From RGIG4708 sp045633845 (GTDB lineage: Bacteria; Bacillota; Clostridia; UMGS1810): DNA of 23,841 nt. The position numbers were made by a program, and so were the translations under genes. Shown here piece after piece: positions 1 to 5,773 of the stretch; position 1 is the stretch's first letter, and every line of letters begins with the position of its first letter. The notes under the pieces were generated by a model that saw only the letters and a list, made by a program, of their open reading frames with translations, ran no database searches and was not told the DNA's origin. The stretch is from the NCBI GenBank assembly GCA_045633845.1, contig JAZQZC010000009.1:1-23841 (forward strand), given 5' to 3'.

Positions 1-297
1 ATACGAAAGTATTCCCTTCGTAATTTACCTTGTTTCAGAAAAATTTTTCTATGTGAAACTGCTTTGCACCTGCCATCTTGAAATTTTTGTTAAGATTTCA
101 GAGCGACAGGTTGCAGGCGGGCTGACGCCCGTCAAAACCGACAATCTGAAAGATTTCAAAAATTTCAGATGTCAGGCATTGAGAGTTCGAGTCCTGTCAC
201 ACTAAACAAATCTGCACAAAAATTGCAAAAACTTACCTTTGCTTGTTGAAAATAAATATGAGAAAATGTGACTATAAAGAAAAGGTGATGTTATTCA
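1..297. other. non-coding, structured island edge
   Basis: No convincing gene lies here. Several inverted repeats are visible. TACGAA/TTCGTA lies at about 2-22. A GCACCTG/CAGGTTGC pairing encloses ATCTT/AAGAT at about 66-115. CGGGC/GCCCG lies near 119-132. An 8-bp ATCTGAAA/TTTCAGAT pair lies at about 145-171. A T-loop-like string, GAGTTCGAGTCC, follows at about 185-196, but the flanking bases do not form a full T-stem and no cloverleaf could be drawn. The stretch could be a structured RNA, or remnants of an integration site beside the recombinase fragment that follows. Confidence 0.4.
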
Positions 298-426
298 GTG
301 AAAAAGAAGAAAAAGCAAGAATACAAATGTTTTGTTTATTGTAGGGTTGGAACAGGGGAACAACTAACACAATCAGTAGACGAAGAAAAAAGAATAAAAT
401 TGTTGAAGATAACAAAAAAGTATTGA
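298..426 (+). pseudogene. serine recombinase N-terminal remnant
   Basis: A 42-residue reading frame begins at GTG after AAAGGTGAT (281-289, spacing 8). It contains CFVYCRVGTGEQ followed by a charged SVDEEKRI segment. This resembles the start of resolvase/large serine recombinases, where YxRVSTxxQ carries the catalytic serine. Here that serine position is glycine (RVGT), and the frame stops at residue 43, whereas intact enzymes run from about 180 to more than 500 residues. I read it as the dead 5' stub of an integrase that may once have mobilised the island. A chance-similar short lysine-rich peptide is possible because only about 12 residues carry the signal. Confidence 0.5.
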
Positions 427-446
427 TAAGTTATCTAATTTACAAT

Positions 447-607
447 AATAGTTTGCAATTTTTACATATTTATGATATAATATAATGGCGAGAAAATATA
501 GTATTCTCGCAGGTTCTAAAGAAATTTGTTCAGAGAAAATCAGTGGAATTTTTATCGGAAATTTAGTAGGTCCTATTATTCACTGTTCGCCTGATTTGAC
601 GCGAGTC
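447..607 (+). repeat. island repeat, copy A (upstream of dinD)
   Basis: This is one of three copies of an element of about 160 bp, the others being 3266-3426 and 4003-4161. It starts AATAGTTTGC. It contains TTGCAA (453-458), then 17 bp, then TATAAT (476-481), a plausible sigma-A promoter. A hairpin GCGAGAA/TTCTCGC lies at 488-510, followed by GGTTCTA, a variable middle, and the invariant block GTAGGTCCTATTATTCACTG (566-585). It ends CCTGATTTGACGCGAGTC, where GATT and AGTC can pair. It sits directly upstream of dinD, so it could be that gene's promoter and leader. Confidence 0.8.
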
Positions 608-633
608 TGACGTTAAAATTGTTTGCATCTAAA

Positions 634-654
634 CCTTATATCCCTTATATAAGG
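634..654 (+). promoter_or_regulatory. hairpin in the dinD leader
   Basis: A perfect 8-bp inverted repeat, CCTTATAT/ATATAAGG, has a 5-nt CCCTT loop. It lies between repeat copy A and the dinD ribosome site at 681-685. No T-run follows, so it does not look like a terminator. It could be an operator palindrome or an mRNA hairpin. No LexA-type box was recognised in this leader. Confidence 0.45.
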
Positions 655-691
655 ATTGTCGAAAAAAGTCAAAAAGAAAAGAGGTAAAATA

Positions 692-1552
692 ATGAGCAAT
701 TTGATTGCAAAAGAATATAAGTGCTTTGAAGATATAAAACATATTAAAGAAGATGGAACCGAATATTGGTTTGCAAGAGAGCTTGCTTTGGTTTTAGATT
801 ATAACAAATGGGAAAATTTTCATAAAGTTATAAAGCGAGCAATGATTGCTTGTGAAAACAGTGGACACGACACTGTCTGTGATTTTCCTGAGGTCAGGAA
901 AATCGTGAAAGCGGGTGCAACAGAAAAGCCCGTATTAGATTATGAACTTACAAGATACGCTTGTTATTTAATTGTTCAGAATGGCGATCCAAGAAAAGAA
1001 GTAATCGCTCTTGGACAAACATACTTTGCCATTCAGACATATAGACAAGAAGTGGCTGACAGGTTTAATCAGCTTGATGAAGATAGCAGAAGATTAGTTG
1101 TTCGAGGAGACATAAAACAATGGAATCAGCTTCTTGCGGAAACTGCAAGAAATGCAGGGGTTATAACAAATGAAGAATTCGCAATTTTTCAAAATGCAGG
1201 TTACATTGGCCTTTATGGCGGACTTGATGTTGAAGATATCCACAAAAGAAAAGGTCTTGCAGTGGGACAAAAAATTCTTGACTATATGGGAAGTACAGAA
1301 CTTATTGCTAATCTTTTCCGAATTTCTCAAACAGAAGAAAAATTAAGAAAAGATAAAGTCGATAATGCAGAAACCGCCACCAAAGTTCATAACACAGTTG
1401 GCAGAGAAGTCAGAAAGGCTATTGAAGAAATTGGCGGCACAATGCCTGAAGATTTACCGACTCCCGAAAAGAGTATTGCTCAAATTGAAAAGGAACAGAT
1501 GCAAAGGCTTAAGAAGAAAGCGAAAGAGGGAACATTGATGCTTGATGAATAA
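692..1552 (+). CDS. dinD: DNA damage-inducible protein D (DinD)
   Basis: This 286-residue protein matches the remembered E. coli DinD sequence along its whole length. Shared features are ACENSGHDT near the N-terminus, then RYACYLIVQNGDP, GQTYFAIQT, FAIFQNAGYIGLYGGLD, HKRKGLAVGQKILDYMGSTE and EEIGGTMPEDLPTPE near the C-terminus. The N-terminal part resembles a Bro-N-like fold. In E. coli, DinD is SOS-induced and inhibits RecA-mediated strand exchange, so a DNA-repair or phage-conflict role is expected here. The ATG at 692 was chosen because GAGGT (681-685) is well spaced; a TTG 36 nt upstream has no ribosome site. Repeat copy A and a hairpin lie upstream. The neighbours are mobile-element-type genes, which suggests horizontal acquisition. 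Confidence 0.92.
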   Translation: MSNLIAKEYKCFEDIKHIKEDGTEYWFARELALVLDYNKWENFHKVIKRAMIACENSGHDTVCDFPEVRKIVKAGATEKPVLDYELTRYACYLIVQNGDPRKEVIALGQTYFAIQTYRQEVADRFNQLDEDSRRLVVRGDIKQWNQLLAETARNAGVITNEEFAIFQNAGYIGLYGGLDVEDIHKRKGLAVGQKILDYMGSTELIANLFRISQTEEKLRKDKVDNAETATKVHNTVGREVRKAIEEIGGTMPEDLPTPEKSIAQIEKEQMQRLKKKAKEGTLMLDE

Positions 1553-1562
1553 ATTGATTTTT

Positions 1563-1585
1563 TGTTCCTGATTTGTCATAAGTGC
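1563..1585 (+). repeat. possible 3'-end remnant of the island repeat
   Basis: The gap after dinD contains TGTTCCTGATTTGTCATAAG, which resembles the 3' end of copy A (TGTTCGCCTGATTTGACGCG). The rest of the element is absent. The match is short and imperfect, so this is a suggestion. The remaining gap to the next gene (1586-1688) is AT-rich and holds only the ribosome site GGAGG at 1676-1680. Confidence 0.35.
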
Positions 1586-1688
1586 GATACTATAAAATTT
1601 GGCATCTAGATTATACAGTCTTTATAAACTTTGATATACAAGGGACAAAAATATATTGTGATAAAACTCTTTTATGGAGGTCATACAT

Positions 1689-2537
1689 ATGGATAATAAA
1701 ATACAAATATTTGAAGATAAAAAAATAAGAACTGCATGGAACGAAGAAACAGAAGAATGGTATTTTTCTGTCAGCGATGTAGTCGAAATATTAACTGACA
1801 GCAAAGATGTTAAGCAATACATAAAAAAGATGCGAAGCCGAGATGCTGAACTTAATTCCAAGTGGGGTACAATTTGTACCCCTGTTGAAATGATTGCTTT
1901 GGATGGCAAGAAAAGAAAAATACAAGCAGCAGATGTTGCCGGAATTCTTCGTATAATTCAATCTATTCCGTCACCTAAAGCAGAACCTTTCAAGATGTGG
2001 CTTGCTGAAGTTGGAAAAGAGAGAATTGATGAAACTATTGACCCTGAACTTGCAATTGATAGAGCAATAGAAACTTATCAAAAGAAAGGCTACAGTGACG
2101 AATGGATACATCAAAGGATTTTATCTATCAGGGTGCGCAATGCTTTGACTGATGAATGGGATAAACACGGAGTTCAAAAGGGTGTAGAATATGCTATTCT
2201 TACAGATGAGATTACAAAAGCTTGGTCGGGAATGACAACACGAAAATATAAAAATCTCAAAGGACTTACGAAAGAAAATTTGAGAGATAATATGAGTGAC
2301 CTTGAACTTGTACTCAATATGCTTGCAGAAGCAACAACTACGGAACTTTCAAAAACCACCAACCCGAAAACATTTAAAGAAAATGTTGAAATAGCAAAAC
2401 AAGGTGGTAATGTAGCGGGGAATGCAAGAAAAGAAATTGAAGAAAAATCTGGAAGATCTGTTATTACATCAAAAAATGCAAGTGAATTAAACCAAGTTGT
2501 AGTTGATTTGATTGAAAACATATCAAAAGAAGAATAG
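1689..2537 (+). CDS. Bro-N domain (phage antirepressor-type) protein
   Basis: This 282-residue protein has a Bro-N-like N-terminus (about residues 5-110). It opens with IRTAWNEETEEWYFSVSDVV, continues with VKQYIKKMRSRDAEL, and includes a conserved GKKRKIQAADVAGILRII block and PFKMWLAEVGKERI. The C-terminal half is helical and charged, with RKEIEEKSGRSVITSKNA reminiscent of the C-terminal pattern in the adjacent DinD. Bro-N proteins occur in phages, viruses and integrated elements, often as DNA-binding antirepressors. The start is ATG 1689, because GGAGG (1676-1680) is 8 nt upstream; an ATG at 1674 overlaps that site. No LexA-like or phage-repressor gene lies nearby, so the antirepressor role is inferred from family only. 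Confidence 0.8.
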   Translation: MDNKIQIFEDKKIRTAWNEETEEWYFSVSDVVEILTDSKDVKQYIKKMRSRDAELNSKWGTICTPVEMIALDGKKRKIQAADVAGILRIIQSIPSPKAEPFKMWLAEVGKERIDETIDPELAIDRAIETYQKKGYSDEWIHQRILSIRVRNALTDEWDKHGVQKGVEYAILTDEITKAWSGMTTRKYKNLKGLTKENLRDNMSDLELVLNMLAEATTTELSKTTNPKTFKENVEIAKQGGNVAGNARKEIEEKSGRSVITSKNASELNQVVVDLIENISKEE

Positions 2538-2549
2538 AGGCATTTTTAT

Positions 2550-2759
2550 ATGAGCAAAGAGGGAAAATTTTTAATTTTTTGCATTGAGATATATAGGTCT
2601 GCGAAAAAGCTAAAAGGAAAAGAAGTTATGCAGTTGTTTCAAAAATATAATGTATGCGAATATATAATGGAATGTTATGGAGCATTGCATACCACCGGAA
2701 CAAACTATATTATCAACGATATAGATTTGTATATTGAAGCGAGACAAGTGGCTGTATAA
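2550..2759 (+). CDS. DUF3791-like small protein
   Basis: This 69-residue protein reads MSKEGKFLIFCIEIYRSAKK at its start and carries an ALHTTGTNYIINDIDLYIEA motif near the C-terminus. I recognise this pattern as DUF3791, a family of small clostridial proteins of unknown function. Members are often encoded beside DUF3990, an ADP-ribosyltransferase-like family. No DUF3990 partner is seen here. It starts 12 nt after the Bro-N gene, with AGAGG (2536-2540) as ribosome site, so the two are probably co-transcribed. Family membership is from memory of the motif; function is unknown. Confidence 0.7.
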   Translation: MSKEGKFLIFCIEIYRSAKKLKGKEVMQLFQKYNVCEYIMECYGALHTTGTNYIINDIDLYIEARQVAV

Positions 2760-2773
2760 AGAATAAATTTTTT

Positions 2774-2794
2774 TGTCCCTGTCTTGACACGAGT
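2774..2794 (+). repeat. 3'-end remnant of the island repeat
   Basis: The gap after the DUF3791-like gene contains TGTCCCTGTCTTGACACGAG. Its CTTGACACGAGT (2783-2794) is identical to copy B at 3414-3425. A further ATTATG and a GTTGAAAA are shared just downstream of both. The promoter, hairpin and GTAGGTCC block are missing, so only the 3' end is represented. Confidence 0.5.
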
Positions 2795-2824
2795 AAAAAT
2801 TATGTTGAAAAAAGGAAGTGCTGT

Positions 2825-3208
2825 ATGAAAGATATAAAAGTAACTAAAGAGATGTGTGTTATGTGCGGAGAACCTTCTCCGGAGTTGACAATTGAAAAGG
2901 CAAATACACTATTCTGTGAAATTAAAACAGAAAAAGACATTGCTAACTTATTCGCTGTTGTTGAGAATAAAGCATGGTGGATAGAAGATGAAGAATACGA
3001 CTTTGATGAAGGGACTGAAGAACACAGAAAAGCAGTAGAAAGAACTGATATGTGGTTTTCTCTAGCGGATAAATTAAAAGATATGATTTTTGATATACTT
3101 AAAGCAGAGAATGTAGAGATCCCAGAAAAAGGACAAATTGTTGTGTTGGAACCCTTTATGAAAAGAAATGGATTCAAAAATGGAAGTGGTTGGTGGATAA
3201 ACGAATAA
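2825..3208 (+). CDS. hypothetical acidic protein, CxxC near N-terminus
   Basis: I do not recognise this 127-residue protein. It is acidic, especially around residues 55-68 (IEDEEYDFDEGTEE). A CVMCGEP motif lies at residues 11-17, but there is no second cysteine pair to complete a zinc site within one chain. No signal peptide or membrane segment is visible. The C-terminus is WWINE-like and rich in glycine and tryptophan. A GGAAG ribosome site precedes the ATG. A repeat remnant lies upstream and repeat copy B downstream, so it behaves as one unit in the island's series of unrelated genes. Confidence 0.7.
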   Translation: MKDIKVTKEMCVMCGEPSPELTIEKANTLFCEIKTEKDIANLFAVVENKAWWIEDEEYDFDEGTEEHRKAVERTDMWFSLADKLKDMIFDILKAENVEIPEKGQIVVLEPFMKRNGFKNGSGWWINE

Positions 3209-3265
3209 AAGTTTTGTGATTCAAAAGAAACACTTTTATTCGTATTAGATCTTAAATTTAATATC

Positions 3266-3426
3266 TTAGTTTGCCGATAATAAATATTTACATATACTAT
3301 CGGATGCGAGAAAATCCAGTATTCTCGCGGGTTCTAGGGAAAAGTGTTTACGGAAAAACGGTTGAAAAAAATAGTGAAAAGTTAGTAGGTCCTATTATTC
3401 ACTGTTCTCCTGACTTGACACGAGTC
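3266..3426 (+). repeat. island repeat, copy B
   Basis: Copy B begins TTAGTTTGCC. TTGCCG (3271-3276) and TACTAT (3295-3300) are 18 bp apart and form a weak promoter candidate. An extra inverted repeat CCGATA/TATCGG spans about 3274-3303 and is partly kept in copy C but not in A. The hairpin GCGAGAA/TTCTCGC is at 3306-3328, followed by GGGTTCTA. The invariant GTAGGTCCTATTATTCACTG block starts at 3385, and the copy ends CCTGACTTGACACGAGTC. It sits upstream of the gene at 3473. A 69-codon open frame crosses it, considered separately below. Confidence 0.82.
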
Positions 3427-3472
3427 GAATTATGTCAAATGGTGTTGAAAAATAGAGTAAAGGAGGAATACA

Positions 3473-3988
3473 TTGTTTAGAGACGATTCTTTGAGTGATT
3501 TATATATTAAGGAGTTAGAAACTCTTATAGAAAATATTCAAGGCAAAAGAGAAGAATTATATTTATATAAACCATACAATGAGTTAATATGTATTAGAGA
3601 AGATATTTTATTGTCTTTGAAGGAATATGAGCAAAGTTTTTCAAATGAGATTTCAGAAGATGATTTTGAAATGCCCTATCCTGATCCAGAAGCAGTGTAT
3701 CAAATCAATCTTGATAAATTATCCTTTTTTTCAAAGTTAATATACCATAAACATTTTAGTTTTGTTATGTATAAACAAATGCTACGTTTTGGCAAAAGAT
3801 TACCAAATGAGTTTTTGTCTAAAAATGATAAGATTATTGAAGTAATAAAAAATAATCCAAAGATTTCATATATTGATATTTTAAAAATGGATGCACAACT
3901 GAAAGTGGCGTTGGATATGCTAATTGAAAATGGAACTATTTATCGTGCAGGCAAGGATAAGGATACATATTGGAAATTAACTAAATAA
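3473..3988 (+). CDS. hypothetical protein, possible C-terminal winged helix
   Basis: This 171-residue protein is not recognised. The start is TTG at 3473, supported by AGGAGG at 3461-3466 with 6-nt spacing; no better ATG lies at the front of the frame. The N-terminal two thirds is charged and helical (LETLIENIQGKREELYLYKP). The last 55 residues (NDKIIEVIKNNPKIS through ALDMLIENGTIYRAGKDKDTYWKL) look like a winged helix-turn-helix, the end resembling a beta wing. That is a shape-based guess. Repeat copies B and C lie on either side, making this the cleanest repeat-gene-repeat unit of the island. Confidence 0.72.
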   Translation: MFRDDSLSDLYIKELETLIENIQGKREELYLYKPYNELICIREDILLSLKEYEQSFSNEISEDDFEMPYPDPEAVYQINLDKLSFFSKLIYHKHFSFVMYKQMLRFGKRLPNEFLSKNDKIIEVIKNNPKISYIDILKMDAQLKVALDMLIENGTIYRAGKDKDTYWKLTK

Positions 3989-4002
3989 TAATTTTTGCAT
4001 AT

Positions 4003-4161
4003 AATAGTTTGCCGATTTTGATATTTACATATACTATCGGATGTGAGAAAATCCAGTATTCTCGCGGGTTCTAGAGAAAAGTGCTTAAGGAAAAACAGTT
4101 GAAAAAACAGGAAAAAAATAGTAGGTCCTATTATTCACTGTTATCCTAACTTGACAAAATC
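4003..4161 (+). repeat. island repeat, copy C (upstream of hydrolase operon)
   Basis: Copy C begins AATAGTTTGCCGAT. Its first 80 bp are close to copy B. TTGCCG (4009-4014) and TACTAT (about 4032-4037) are 17 bp apart. The hairpin arms at 4043-4065 are GTGAGAA/TTCTCGC; relative to A and B one arm base changed from C to T, which keeps pairing as G-U in RNA. The invariant block GTAGGTCCTATTATTCACTG lies at 4121-4140. The 3' tail CCTAACTTGACAAAATC is the most diverged of the three. It is the only copy that precedes non-island-looking genes. Confidence 0.8.
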
Positions 4162-4204
4162 ATAACGGATATTTCGTTGAGTATTGTCAAAAAGGAGAAT
4201 GAAT

Positions 4205-5746
4205 ATGATTATTAAGGAAGAATACTTTACAATGACAGATGGTGTTCGTCTTTATACACGAATTGTATTACCTGAGGAGGGTAAGAAATTTCCTGTTGTG
4301 TTTATCCGCACTCCATACGAAGAAAAACGTGGAGGTATTCCTTATCCGTCAGAAAAATATGACAACGATTTGTTTTTGAAAAACGGATATGCGGTTGTTT
4401 TGCAGCATACAAGAGGACGCGGTGATAGCGAAGGCGAATGCAAACCCTATCAGGAGCGTACAGACGGACTTGATATACTTGAGATAATCCGCACACTTTC
4501 ATTCTATAATGGTGAAATATATATATACGGCGGAAGTTACCTTTCTACTGTTCACTTATGTTATTTGGATACAAATCCTTATGATATAAAAGCGGCGGCA
4601 TTAAGTATACAGACAGATAGAATGTATTTCAGAAATTACAAAAACGGATGTTGCTATGATTTTTGCAACATTGGTTGGTGGCTTGGTATGCTCAAAAACC
4701 GTTATCCGGAGCAAAAATCCTTTAAAGAAGCTATATACAGACCGTATTATAAAATCATGGAGAGGATAGTCGGAGAGGATGTTCCTGAATATACGCAAAT
4801 GCTTTTGAATGATGATTACAATGATTTCTGGATAAAAGATTCAAGAACATATGTAAGTGATAATTTAAAAATTCCTGTTTTGTTTTCAGAAGGATGGTAC
4901 GATTTCTACATTGATGGAATGTTTTCCATGTGGGAACGACTTTCGGAAAAAACAAGGTTAAAATCTGCCTTTGTGGTCGGACCGTGGGGACATGCCACAG
5001 CGGTTAATGACACTGCAGAATACCCCTTAAAAAACGGTAATATACCAGATGATTATATTGTCAAATTTTTTAATAGTGTGAGATATAATACACCTTATAA
5101 ACAATTTGAGTTGGGAAAAGTTAATTATTATTCTGTGGGTGGAGATTTTTGGACAACGGATACTGCAAATTGTGAGAGCTTAAAATTATATTTTAATAGT
5201 GATAACACATTGTCAGATAAATCACATAAAAAGGGTGAACAATCATTTGAATATGACCCCGAAAAACTTCTCGGTTACTATAAATTCAACAATATATTTA
5301 AGGCTCCCAAGGAGGGAACGGTCGACGGTGTTTTATCCTTTGTTTCGGCACCGTCAGAAAAAGATATTGATTTTTACGGCAGGATTAAGTGGAATATGAA
5401 GGTAAAAACAAATTGCGATGATACGGCATTTTTTATGAGGGTGTATTTTGAAGAAAATGGAGTTTCTTATAATCTGACCGAAACAATAACATCGCTTTTA
5501 CATATAGATAAGAATTATACAGCAGGCGATGAGTGTATGATTAGTATAGATACATCGCCTATTGGTTTTACTCTGAAAAAAGGCAACAGAATAAGAGTCG
5601 ATATTTCATCGCACAGTGATAAATATGTTCCTCATTCAAACATTAAAGGGCATTGGGCACAGGTAACAGATGTCAAAATTGCAAAAAATACAGTGATATG
5701 TGATGAGAATGCTTATATAATTCTACCGATAAATCATTTTATATGA
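4205..5746 (+). CDS. CocE/NonD-family serine hydrolase (X-Pro dipeptidyl-peptidase-like)
   Basis: This 513-residue protein has the S15-type alpha/beta-hydrolase layout. The N-terminal motif is PVVFIRTPYEEKR, followed by VLQHTRGRGDSEGE. The nucleophile motif YGGSYLS has Ser111. Further on are EGWYDFYIDGM with Asp233 and VGPWGHA with His263, completing a catalytic triad. A C-terminal jelly-roll-type domain (from about residue 310) ends with KKGNRIRVDISSHSDKYVPH, typical of the family. Members hydrolyse esters or amides such as acyl-peptides; the substrate here is unknown. No signal peptide is seen, so it is cytoplasmic. ATG 4205 was chosen because AAAGGAG (4191-4197) is 7 nt away; ATG 4199 is too close. 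The MATE gene follows after 27 nt. Confidence 0.88.
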   Translation: MIIKEEYFTMTDGVRLYTRIVLPEEGKKFPVVFIRTPYEEKRGGIPYPSEKYDNDLFLKNGYAVVLQHTRGRGDSEGECKPYQERTDGLDILEIIRTLSFYNGEIYIYGGSYLSTVHLCYLDTNPYDIKAAALSIQTDRMYFRNYKNGCCYDFCNIGWWLGMLKNRYPEQKSFKEAIYRPYYKIMERIVGEDVPEYTQMLLNDDYNDFWIKDSRTYVSDNLKIPVLFSEGWYDFYIDGMFSMWERLSEKTRLKSAFVVGPWGHATAVNDTAEYPLKNGNIPDDYIVKFFNSVRYNTPYKQFELGKVNYYSVGGDFWTTDTANCESLKLYFNSDNTLSDKSHKKGEQSFEYDPEKLLGYYKFNNIFKAPKEGTVDGVLSFVSAPSEKDIDFYGRIKWNMKVKTNCDDTAFFMRVYFEENGVSYNLTETITSLLHIDKNYTAGDECMISIDTSPIGFTLKKGNRIRVDISSHSDKYVPHSNIKGHWAQVTDVKIAKNTVICDENAYIILPINHFI

Positions 5747-5773
5747 TAAGCGTATATTGGAGGCGAAATTTCT

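Noticed and set aside
180..206. tRNA gene at the left edge
   Set aside because: Only the T-loop-like GAGTTCGAGTCC is present; no D-arm, anticodon arm or acceptor pairing can be built in the flanking bases.
600..691. LexA/SOS box upstream of dinD
   Set aside because: No GAAC-N4-GTTC or CGAAC-type palindrome was found; the only palindrome there (634-654) has a different sequence.
3271..3480. 69-codon open frame across repeat copy B
   Set aside because: It begins at TTG without a ribosome site and lies wholly on the repeat; the same frame is broken in copy C. Kept only as a coding hypothesis for the conserved block.
447..4161. CRISPR array or classic integron attC sites
   Set aside because: Three copies of ~160 bp with hundreds to thousands of bases between them do not fit CRISPR. 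No integron integrase or recognisable attC core (RYYYAAC/GTTRRRY pairs) was found, so only a loose analogy to gene cassettes remains.
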